Origin: an uncultured Draconibacterium sp.
GTDB lineage: Bacteria > Bacteroidota > Bacteroidia > Bacteroidales > Prolixibacteraceae
Length of the DNA stretch: 64,000 nucleotides
NCBI RefSeq assembly: GCF_963675065.1
Contig: NZ_OY775906.1
Coordinates: 1,838,001-1,902,000, forward strand
Direction: 5' to 3'
The position numbers and the translations under genes were made by a program. The notes beneath the pieces were generated by a model, which was given only the letters and a program-made list of their open reading frames with translations, ran no database searches and was not told the DNA's origin. Shown piece after piece: positions 55,074 through 62,846 of this stretch. How positions within the stretch are numbered: the first letter of the stretch is position 1; each line of letters begins with the position of its first letter.

Positions 55074-55754
55074 TTAAACTTTTACAATACGATCGAGGCC
55101 CCGCTCGGTAACTTCGCCTTTACAGGTGTAATAAAAGGCACCTTTTTTTGATTCTGATAAATCCTTTTCATTCAGGCGCTCCAACACATCAAGTGATAAG
55201 ATTTTCTTTCTGAAATTTCCGGGGTCAAATTCCCGCTGAAATATAGCTTCGTATAATTTGCGCAATTGAAGCAAGGTAAACTTGTCAGCCAGCAGTTCTT
55301 TCCCGATTAAGCGATAGCCGGCTTCCTGTTGCAATTTCTCCAGGGCCTGTTCGACCATTTCTCCATGATCAAATACGATTTCCGGGAGTTCCGAGATGGG
55401 CCACCAGTGCGCGCCATTCTCTCTTACACAGGCTTTATCGTGTTCATCCATGCGTACCAAAGCATAATAGGCAAGACTAATTACCCTTGCTTCCGGGTCA
55501 CGATCCGGATTAGCAAAAGCTCCTACCTGCTGCATAAAAATGTCTTCGAGTCCGATGGTTTGTTTTAATACGCGTTTTGCCGCATCATCCGACGATTCGT
55601 TATTCTGTACAAATCCTCCCATAAGTGACCACGCTCCTTTTACCGGCTCAAAACCCCGCGGATAAAGCAACAAACAAAGTTCGCCTTCGTCGTATCCCAG
55701 TATTACGCAATCAACTGCTACAAAATGCTTCGGATGTTTAGTATAGTGTTTCAT
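55074..55754 (-). CDS. araR: AraR, Nudix-related arabinose repressor
   Basis: 226 residues. N-terminal Nudix-fold sensor (about 8-145) and C-terminal winged helix (about 150-226, EAIFQREFDPGNFRKKILSL), the NrtR/AraR architecture. The Nudix box is degenerate: after GGFVQNNESSDDAAKR the catalytic REVxEE pattern is replaced by RVLKQTIG, so hydrolysis should be lost and the fold used to sense ligand. In Bacteroides an orthologous regulator binds L-arabinose and controls arabinose genes, and its adjacency to araA here supports the same role. The promoter-overlapping inverted repeat at 55780-55798 suggests autoregulation. Because araA follows within 45 nt, araR may be co-transcribed with the catabolic genes. 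Confidence 0.9.
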   Translation of the reverse strand: MKHYTKHPKHFVAVDCVILGYDEGELCLLLYPRGFEPVKGAWSLMGGFVQNNESSDDAAKRVLKQTIGLEDIFMQQVGAFANPDRDPEARVISLAYYALVRMDEHDKACVRENGAHWWPISELPEIVFDHGEMVEQALEKLQQEAGYRLIGKELLADKFTLLQLRKLYEAIFQREFDPGNFRKKILSLDVLERLNEKDLSESKKGAFYYTCKGEVTERGLDRIVKV

Positions 55755-55770
55755 AGTTATATTGATGAAA

Positions 55771-55798
55771 CAAATCTATAAAAGTATTTTTAACTTTT
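55771..55798 (-). promoter_or_regulatory. araR promoter -7 element with overlapping candidate AraR operator
   Basis: On the minus strand TAGATTTG (plus 55771-55778) exactly matches TAnnTTTG, 17 nt from the araR ATG. One base further upstream lies AAAAGT-N7-ACTTTT (plus 55780-55798), a perfect 6-bp inverted repeat filling the space between the -7 and -33 positions. A repressor bound there would block RNA polymerase. The spacer before araA carries ACTTTT twice in direct orientation (near 55070-55082). Confidence 0.6.
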
Positions 55799-55990
55799 AT
55801 TATTCACCATCCTGTAAAATGTATAATTATGCTGAAGAACATAAAACAAACTCACTGCTCCGCACAAGAATAACAAACACATATCAAACTGATTTCCTGA
55901 CCCTTTCAATCAACACAGGTTAAAAACAGGTAGTTGATATTCACTGAATTGACCATTTTCCCGAAGACTTGTAATTAAATTCATTCTAAT

Positions 55991-56019
55991 AAAAAAAGGA
56001 GCCGACTGGCCCCTTTTTT
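55991..56019 (-). terminator. Terminator of the DUF5695-like gene
   Basis: AAAAAAGGaGCC pairs with GGCcCCTTTTTT (one mismatch, 4-nt loop), 40 nt past the minus-strand stop codon. The A-run on the plus strand supplies the U-tract. Confidence 0.7.
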
Positions 56020-56058
56020 AGGAGTAACATATACTATTAATATCATTCCCTAAAAAGT

Positions 56059-58770
56059 TTAAATGTTCAGAACAACACTTACCTTTTCTTTTTTTAGCGG
56101 AATTATATATTGTCCAAGCTCATTTTTTTCAAAACCGGCAACACTGAATTTTGAAGCTTCATTGCCGAATGATTTAATCCGGAGATAAGCGTTTGGAGTA
56201 AATTCGGTTGCTTCGTTTAACACAAGCTCAACCTTTTGGTTTTCCGGATTATAGGAAACAGCTTTAAACTTACCGGCGTCAAGCGTTAACCACATTTTAG
56301 CGGGAGCCAGGTACACACGCGATTTTGCAGCTGTAGTTAATTCAACTTTCACAACATCGCTATTTTCAGTAACATTACCACCAAAAGCCAACCAGCCAAA
56401 CTCATCGTCATGCGTTAAATATGTAGATGTATTTATCGCGTATCCGTAGAAACCACTTCCGTAATCACCGGAAATCGCATCGTTTTTCAATGTTGACGGG
56501 AACGAGTGAAATGCTGCCGGTGCAAAACCATCCTTTGTAATATTCGAAATAGCTCCCATTAAACCACCGTAACCAACACGCAGCAGATACAAATCATCGG
56601 GATGCTCTTTGTATTCGTATAATACCGGAATTGCATTCAATGCCGAACCATAGTGATGAATCTGACGCTCAACACGCGACAGTTTCCCGCCGTAAAGGAA
56701 ATCCCAGTAACGACGTGCATTACCGTTGTATGCCCAGTGAGGGATTGTTGGCATGTAGGCCAAAATAGCTTTCAATGTTGTTTCGGCTTTTTCGCCGTAA
56801 CCAAAATAGCGGGACCACATATAAACTTCTTCCTGACCGGTTGAATCCCAGGGCATTTCGCTTCCAAACGGATAATTTAACGATGCCCAGTGATCGGCAC
56901 GGCCTTTCATAATTCCTTCCAGTTTGCGGGCATATTCCCACAATCCTTCAGCTTTCAAATCATCCAAAATATGAACAAAAACACTACCTTCCATCTGTCC
57001 GAATTGTGCATAATACGGAGCCAGTTCCATCATTGCCATCGATGTTTGGTAAGCGTTCAACAAATACCAATCCCAGGTTTGTTGAGAAACCAAACCTTCA
57101 TAATTTCGGGCCAAACGATACATTACCCAATATGCAGCAGCTACGTGTGGGTAATTGTACGAACGCTCAACTGTTTCGGCATGTTTTTTATCCCATGCAG
57201 CCCAGGTATCGTAATTTACATCTTTGTTGTAAGTTCCGGGAGGCATAGAATCAGGCTCGTAGTAGTACATACTTTTGCGAACACCGTATTTTTCATGACC
57301 TTCGTTGTACTGAATTCCGCCCCATATCGTTTTTTGCACGAAGTCTTCCAACATGGCAACCTCTTTTTTATCCGGTTGCACCAATTGTTTCATAATGGCA
57401 TTTAACCATGCACCAGCACCACCTTCGTCGCTCAATCCGCAAATCCAGGCACGGCTATCTTCTGTTACCTGTTTTTGCTCTTCGTAATCGTAGGTGATAA
57501 CCGACGGACCACGATCAAATAGATCTTCCTCATCGTCAAACCACTGTTTTGTCATTAAGAAGTTCCCGTTGTCGGCAACCACCTGCTCTTCAGGTTTAAT
57601 AACCTTGTAATTAATGGTTTGTGTTAAGCCATCTTTATACGTGATTGTTAAACGTGTTCTGCCCCATGTTTTTGCAGCAACAGCATATTTTACCCAGCCA
57701 TTTTTTGTTGTTTCCAGTTTTTTCAGTTCCAGTGCACCTTCAGGTTCAACCTGCATGCTTTTTACCTTTTGGCTGTACTTTAAAAACAGATCAGCATTAA
57801 CATCTTGCGGAACAACATAACCAGGCACACCAAATGCAACCGGACGATCGTTTTCGATCAATGCAGGTTCTATGTTTTTAATCGCATCGGTAAGTACAAA
57901 CTGTACACCGTAGCTAACCGATTTCCCGGGTTTTAATATTTTCGATGATGGAGTGTTCCATGGAGCAGCTTCTTTCCATTCGTTTTCAGCATAAGCCTTT
58001 GTTAAAGGCATCCATTCATGAAATCCTTCGAAGGTGATTCCACGTCGGGTCGGGTCGTCGAGTAATGGATTCCAGGCTTCAAAAGGAGTTTCTCCGCATG
58101 GAAGCACCAATAGAACCGGTCCGCTGCCTTTCAATCGAACTACCTGCAAATAACCAGCATCCATACCAATGTACGGATCATAAAAAACATTTTCGGCGTG
58201 TGCCTCGTCCAATGTTTTCCGGTCATGGTTATTATTGAAGATCAGAGGAATTCCCAAAGCTCCAATTTCAACAACTTTTGCTGATGTATTTTTTATCTCG
58301 AAACGCAGAACCAAATGTCCGTCTTTCTTTTCCCAGTAACGACGTACCTGAACCGGGCTGTTTTCAAGAATTTCACTAAGATCAGAAACCGCTAATTGAT
58401 TATCGTTTTTGGATTCTATTTTTATAACACTTTTGCGCGAAGCTGCCGATGAGAAAGATGTCCAATCATTTGCACCTTCGGTTTTAACACGGAAGTTAAT
58501 ATCGCCAAGGTGATAAAAACCTGCTTTGTTTCTTTTGACCAATAACTCGCCCGGTGTAAAATCAAATTCAGGCTCAGAGATTGGATGCAGCCCGGCAACG
58601 GTATGCGATGACTTTAGTATTTCAATACTAAAATCGGGGGTAGTGAATTCAAACGATCCTTGGTCAATGTCAATCGAATCGGAAGAAGCAACGAAGGATG
58701 AAGCAAATGCTCCGGCATTTATAAAAAGGCTCCAACACAGCAGAAAGAAAAGAATATTCTTTGGTTTCAT
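56059..58770 (-). CDS. Large exported protein, DUF5695-like, putative glycosidase
   Basis: 903 residues, signal peptide (cleavage near AFASS). Domain layout by eye: N-terminal beta-sandwich (about 30-300, with RRYWEKKDGHLVLRFEIKNT), an Ig-like linker (about 300-395, TKNGWVKYAVAAKTWGRTRL), a helical toroid-like central region (about 400-760, rich in Trp/Tyr: AAWDKKHAETVERSYNYPHV, WMYRL-type helices, EEVYMWSRYFGYGEKAE) and a C-terminal beta-sandwich (about 770-903). This resembles DUF5695 proteins and (alpha/alpha)6 glycosidases in general. I cannot name catalytic residues; acidic candidates lie in DSTGQEEVYMW and NYDTWAAWDKKH. It lies between GH51 and AraR, so activity on arabinose-containing glycans is a reasonable inference. 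The 12-bp inverted repeats upstream make its expression worth attention. Confidence 0.6.
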   Translation of the reverse strand: MKPKNILFFLLCWSLFINAGAFASSFVASSDSIDIDQGSFEFTTPDFSIEILKSSHTVAGLHPISEPEFDFTPGELLVKRNKAGFYHLGDINFRVKTEGANDWTSFSSAASRKSVIKIESKNDNQLAVSDLSEILENSPVQVRRYWEKKDGHLVLRFEIKNTSAKVVEIGALGIPLIFNNNHDRKTLDEAHAENVFYDPYIGMDAGYLQVVRLKGSGPVLLVLPCGETPFEAWNPLLDDPTRRGITFEGFHEWMPLTKAYAENEWKEAAPWNTPSSKILKPGKSVSYGVQFVLTDAIKNIEPALIENDRPVAFGVPGYVVPQDVNADLFLKYSQKVKSMQVEPEGALELKKLETTKNGWVKYAVAAKTWGRTRLTITYKDGLTQTINYKVIKPEEQVVADNGNFLMTKQWFDDEEDLFDRGPSVITYDYEEQKQVTEDSRAWICGLSDEGGAGAWLNAIMKQLVQPDKKEVAMLEDFVQKTIWGGIQYNEGHEKYGVRKSMYYYEPDSMPPGTYNKDVNYDTWAAWDKKHAETVERSYNYPHVAAAYWVMYRLARNYEGLVSQQTWDWYLLNAYQTSMAMMELAPYYAQFGQMEGSVFVHILDDLKAEGLWEYARKLEGIMKGRADHWASLNYPFGSEMPWDSTGQEEVYMWSRYFGYGEKAETTLKAILAYMPTIPHWAYNGNARRYWDFLYGGKLSRVERQIHHYGSALNAIPVLYEYKEHPDDLYLLRVGYGGLMGAISNITKDGFAPAAFHSFPSTLKNDAISGDYGSGFYGYAINTSTYLTHDDEFGWLAFGGNVTENSDVVKVELTTAAKSRVYLAPAKMWLTLDAGKFKAVSYNPENQKVELVLNEATEFTPNAYLRIKSFGNEASKFSVAGFEKNELGQYIIPLKKEKVSVVLNI

Positions 58771-58782
58771 TTTATTTGTTTA

Positions 58783-58893
58783 TTTCTCAACGAAGAGAAT
58801 TAGTAATTTAAAAATTGCTTGATTATTTTATCCATTCTGATTCTGTTGATAGCTTTTGTAACTTGAATCATATAAATCCTGTTCGTTGAGAAA
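58783..58893. repeat. 12-bp perfect inverted repeats enclosing 87 bp
   Basis: TTTCTCAACGAA (58783-58794) is repeated inverted as TTCGTTGAGAAA (58882-58893). The left arm ends 13 nt upstream of the ATG of the DUF5695-like gene, so the enclosed segment is its promoter/leader. Possible roles are an invertible (phase-variable) promoter, a pair of operator sites for looping, or a long leader hairpin. Confidence 0.6.
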
Positions 58894-59011
58894 AGCATTA
58901 TGTTTTTGCTTTGTGCCAGAACAGTACTTAATATGCGCACAGATTTCTACTTTTCACTTGTTGGCAGATCTGCAAGATCAACTTTTCCTTAAAACTCTTC
59001 GAATCGTGTGT

Positions 59012-60952
59012 CTACTTATCAATCTTTACACGGCACACATAAAATGCATTCCCCAGTGCTTTCAGTTTAAAGCCACTTTCGTTAGCCCAAACCGATGAAT
59101 GAGTCGGCACCAAGGTATTCGGTGCTTCGCGTGTATTAATTGCTTCGGGCTGGTTGCTGTGTAAACAGGTAATTTTCACTTCAGCGTTTTCAATTTGGCG
59201 TTTCAAGCCATTTAAATCGATAGTAATATCCTGCACCTCATCAGAAGCATTTACCACTTTCACGATCACTTCAGAAGTATTTTCATCGATTACCGCGCTG
59301 GCGTACAAACTATCCTGTCCGGTAATATTTGCCCCATCAGCAGTAATACTTAATACATTTGTTCCAGTGTTATTCGCATACATTTGCTGCACATAATAAT
59401 TGGGTGTGCGCACCACTTTCAGGTTATCAAACCATATCATATCGGGTTTCCACTGCCATGCATCGTAATGCGCAAACAACGGCGCATAAGTTGCCAGTTG
59501 AACGATATCGGCGTTGCGTTCCAAACCGGTCATAAAAGCAGCTTCTGAGATTGCCGCACGCAGGTTGTTGTCGCGGGTTTCGTGGTGCGAAGCAAATTCA
59601 CCTGCAAATACTTTTGGCCCGTTGCGGTCGTAGCTATCGTAACGCTCGGCATTTGCCAAAAACCATTCCGGACTGCGGTAATAATGTTCGTCAACCAAAT
59701 CAACTTTCAATTCTGTCATTTTTGGCCACAGGTAATCGAATTTTTCTCCGTCAGGCGTAGGGCCAGCTGTACCAATGATTTTTATTTCCGGGTGTTTTTC
59801 ACGAAGCACTTCCATAAACGGAATTAAACGCTCCACATAACCTTCGCCCCATTGCTCGTTTCCAATGGCCAGGTATTTTAGGTTAAAAGGCTCAGGATGT
59901 CCCATTTCGGCACGTACTTTTCCCCATTTCGAGTCAACCGGCCCGTTAGCAAATTCAATCAAATCTACTGCGTCTTCAATATAGGGTTCCAAATCATCAA
60001 CATGTACACATTCTTCGCTTTCATACTGGCATGCCAATCCACAACTAATTACTGGAAGTGGCTCAGCCCCCAAATCTTCGCTCAGCAAGAAATATTCGTA
60101 AAATCCTAATCCGTAGGTTTGGTAATAATCGGGGAAAAAGCGGTATTTGAATGTATAATTCCAACGATTTTCATTCAATGGGCGATTTTCAACCGGGCCA
60201 ACACTATTCTTCCACTGGTAACGGGTTTCAAGCGTATTTCCTTCGATGATACATCCGCCGGGGAAACGAAATACTCCGGGATTCAGTTCATAAAGTGCTT
60301 CAACAAGGTCTTTGCGTAAACCATTTTCGCGGTTAAGCCAGGTTTCGGTTGGGAACATCGAAATATGATCCAGATCAACTTCACCGGCCGTTTTCAAAAA
60401 CAAACGAACTTTACCTTTAGCATCGGTAGCATCCGATTTAATAATACATTGATATTTTTCCCAGTTATTGCCCGATACAAGCAATTCTCCTCTACCGATC
60501 ACTTCATCTCCGGCACCAACCAATTCAATTCCGAATTTCTTCTCGCCACCATCTAACGAGCGGGCATAAAATGAAAAACGATATGAATCATTCTTTTTAA
60601 AACCAATTCCTCTGAAACCATTATTTTCAAGGCCGGTACCACGTCGCAAACCTGTCTCGTTTAAACGAACGTAATTCGGATTTCGGTCGAAACATGGATT
60701 TTCATTCTTCACTTCCACATTCCCGAATGGCAACCAACCCACAAATGGCTGGTCGAACTCGAACGAACGGTTTTTAATTAACTCGGCGTATAGACCGCCA
60801 TCGGCACCGAAATTTATGTCTTCGAAAAACACCCCGTACATATCCGGCTGTACTTCTGCTCCGGTTTTACTTACATCAACTTCAAAATGTTTTTGGGCAA
60901 ATAAACTTTGGCTACAAATGGCCATCAAAAAAATAATCGCTCTAAACTTCAT
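59012..60952 (-). CDS. GH51 alpha-L-arabinofuranosidase
   Basis: 646 residues, signal peptide ending LFAQ, so exported, whereas many GH51 enzymes are cytoplasmic. N-terminal carbohydrate-binding-like sandwich (about 60-200) within the usual GH51 architecture, then a TIM barrel. Acid/base is Glu366 in LAIGNEQWGEG and nucleophile Glu452 in VFAGEFASH. The supporting N-terminal motif is MYGVFFEDINFGADGGLYAELIKNRSFE. It releases terminal alpha-L-arabinofuranose from arabinan or arabinoxylan fragments, supplying the arabinose importer and catabolic genes downstream on the same strand. The 241-nt gap to the next gene suggests separate transcription. Confidence 0.93.
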   Translation of the reverse strand: MKFRAIIFLMAICSQSLFAQKHFEVDVSKTGAEVQPDMYGVFFEDINFGADGGLYAELIKNRSFEFDQPFVGWLPFGNVEVKNENPCFDRNPNYVRLNETGLRRGTGLENNGFRGIGFKKNDSYRFSFYARSLDGGEKKFGIELVGAGDEVIGRGELLVSGNNWEKYQCIIKSDATDAKGKVRLFLKTAGEVDLDHISMFPTETWLNRENGLRKDLVEALYELNPGVFRFPGGCIIEGNTLETRYQWKNSVGPVENRPLNENRWNYTFKYRFFPDYYQTYGLGFYEYFLLSEDLGAEPLPVISCGLACQYESEECVHVDDLEPYIEDAVDLIEFANGPVDSKWGKVRAEMGHPEPFNLKYLAIGNEQWGEGYVERLIPFMEVLREKHPEIKIIGTAGPTPDGEKFDYLWPKMTELKVDLVDEHYYRSPEWFLANAERYDSYDRNGPKVFAGEFASHHETRDNNLRAAISEAAFMTGLERNADIVQLATYAPLFAHYDAWQWKPDMIWFDNLKVVRTPNYYVQQMYANNTGTNVLSITADGANITGQDSLYASAVIDENTSEVIVKVVNASDEVQDITIDLNGLKRQIENAEVKITCLHSNQPEAINTREAPNTLVPTHSSVWANESGFKLKALGNAFYVCRVKIDK

Positions 60953-61384
60953 CTATTTTGGTTTTAGTATTTCTTCTAATATAATGACGCAAAAAAGTTG
61001 TAAAAGGACTACGAGAAATGTTCATTTTTTTAGGTTCATTCAGCAGTGAACATCAAATACCGACTGTAAGTCGCTTCTAATCGTACATTTTTGCGCGTTG
61101 TTAATGACGACGAAATTACAACTATTCGATTGTTCCTATTGATAGTTTTTCAATAAAAAAGATCAAAAATTCGATCGCAAGCATTCTGCATAGAATAAAA
61201 ATATGTAGAAAATCCCCCATTTGAATTCGATTCACAAGTCTGATAAGCCGGTTGGTATAATCATTAAAAACCACTTTACGTAAACTTTCCCAATCCGTCG
61301 ATGAAATCGTCCGGTTCTTCTATTCTATTCTTTTAAGCTATTCGTCACCAATAGCTTTATACCAGAAATTTATTATAAAAAGCT
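60953..61384. other. Divergent intergenic region between GH51 and TolC genes
   Basis: 432 nt holding the promoters of the minus-strand GH51 gene and the plus-strand efflux genes. No strict TAnnTTTG match was found. The AAAAGT/ACTTTT candidate AraR site of the araR promoter is not present in intact form; only the half AAAAGT (near 60996-61001) is. The hairpin at 61335 is the main structure. Confidence 0.4.
61335..61357 (+). promoter_or_regulatory. Hairpin or operator upstream of the TolC-like gene
   Basis: AAGCTATT (61335-61342) and AATAGCTT (61350-61357) form a perfect 8-bp inverted repeat with a 7-nt centre, 27 nt before the ATG. A further AAAGCTAT overlaps the start codon. Candidate operator for efflux control or leader hairpin. 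Confidence 0.35.
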
Positions 61385-62719
61385 ATGAATAGAATAAAAT
61401 CAATCTTCTTCCTAATCGCAATTAGTCTTCCGACTCTGCTATTCGCTCAGAACGACACAGCAAACAAGACATGGAGCCTTAACGATTGTATCGATTACGC
61501 CTTAACGCAAAACGTTTCGGTACGTCAGAGTATTCTGAACAATGTTTCAAACGAACTCAACAAAAATCAGGCGGAAGCCAACAAACTACCATCATTAAGC
61601 GCTTCGGCACGCCAGAATTTTAGTTGGTCGAAATCAGAAGATCTGCTTACCGGCGCTTCTGATTTCTCGGGTAACAATAATACCAGTTACGGATTAAATT
61701 CAAATATTACGATCTACAATGCACAACGTTTGAATAACCTGATTAAACAGGCCGAACTGGATATGCAAAGCGGAATTTACGATTCGGAGACCATTCAAGA
61801 GTCAATATCGCTGAGCATTTTAAATGCCTTTTTGCAGGTTGTATTTTTAGATGAGAACGTAAAAAATGCACAAAACCAGTTAGATGCTACCACCGAGCAA
61901 CTCAACTTGTCGGAAGCTCGCTTACAGGCCGGTGTTATTTCGCGCTCCGATTATCTGCAGGTAAAATCGCAACTGGCAAACGAGAAACTGAGTCTGGCAA
62001 ACGCAAAAAGCAACTATGCCATTTCGAAAGTTAGCCTGATGCAATTAATGGAGCTACCTGTTGACCAAAACTTTGAGGTACTTCGACCGAATCTCGAGGA
62101 ATTAAGCAATAAAAATCTTACTCCGACAGCATCGGAGGTTTACGCTACGGCACTGGCCATTAAACCGCAAATTAAAAGTGCCGGGTACCAAAAAGAGAGT
62201 GCCGCCTTGAATGAAAAAATTGCAACTGCCGGTTTTTATCCAACCATCAGTGCCGATGCGGGTTTGTCAACCGGTTATTCGAGCTACAATACAGCTAATT
62301 ATTTCGGACAATTGGGAGATCAGGTCACTCCTTCGGTTGGTGTTTCAGTGTCCATCCCAATTTTTCAGAAAAAGCAAATTAAAACGAGCGTAGCACAGGC
62401 AAAAATTGGTTACAGCAATGCAGAATTAAGGGAAATTGACACAAAAAACCAATTACGTAAAGAGGTGGAACAAGCTTGTGTTGATGTGGTTTCGGCACAA
62501 ATAGAATTTGAAGCCAACAAGGAAAGCTATTCCTCTTACATGGAGTCGTACCAACTGGCACAGGAAAAATTCAATAATGGTTTGATCAACTCCGTTGATT
62601 TCCTTTTCGAGCGCAACAACCTGATCAACTCAGAAAGTCAGCTATTACAATCCAAATTCAACCTAATATTCAGCTATAAGATACTTGATTTCTATCAGGG
62701 CAATCCAATCACTTTATAA
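61385..62719 (+). CDS. TolC-family outer-membrane efflux channel
   Basis: 444 residues, signal peptide ending LLFAQ. Outer-membrane efflux protein (OEP) family: two repeats of long coiled-coil helices (LSEARLQAGVISRSDYLQVK and the matching LAQEKFNNGLINSVDFLFER) alternating with short barrel strands (SYGLNSNITIYNAQRLNNLI and SVGVSVSIPIFQKKQIKTSV). The trimer spans the outer membrane and periplasm and works with the adaptor encoded next. N-terminal WSLNDCIDYALTQNVSV is typical of Bacteroidetes members. It is the first gene of an efflux operon that continues past the window. Confidence 0.92.
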   Translation: MNRIKSIFFLIAISLPTLLFAQNDTANKTWSLNDCIDYALTQNVSVRQSILNNVSNELNKNQAEANKLPSLSASARQNFSWSKSEDLLTGASDFSGNNNTSYGLNSNITIYNAQRLNNLIKQAELDMQSGIYDSETIQESISLSILNAFLQVVFLDENVKNAQNQLDATTEQLNLSEARLQAGVISRSDYLQVKSQLANEKLSLANAKSNYAISKVSLMQLMELPVDQNFEVLRPNLEELSNKNLTPTASEVYATALAIKPQIKSAGYQKESAALNEKIATAGFYPTISADAGLSTGYSSYNTANYFGQLGDQVTPSVGVSVSIPIFQKKQIKTSVAQAKIGYSNAELREIDTKNQLRKEVEQACVDVVSAQIEFEANKESYSSYMESYQLAQEKFNNGLINSVDFLFERNNLINSESQLLQSKFNLIFSYKILDFYQGNPITL

Positions 62720-62846
62720 TCCGAAAAAATTAAAACGAAATATCATGAAATGAGCGAAAAAATTTGATCATCACATTCCAATCAAAATGATAAAATTTTT
62801 TAAGCGAATTCCATATGATACAGAAATAAACAAAAAATTAAATCAT

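Larger units (their letters stand above)
55755..56058. other. Intergenic region upstream of araR
   Basis: 304 nt holding the araR promoter/operator at its left and the terminator of the DUF5695-like gene at its right (55991-56019). The middle (55830-55980) shows no coding potential or consensus site. Confidence 0.5.

Noticed and set aside
56890..57405. 171-codon plus-strand frame
   Set aside because: Antisense to the DUF5695-like gene, with no recognisable domain.
60985..61010. Second AraR operator upstream of GH51
   Set aside because: Only the half-site AAAAGT is present; the matching ACTTTT at the right spacing is absent, so it does not meet the pattern seen at araR.
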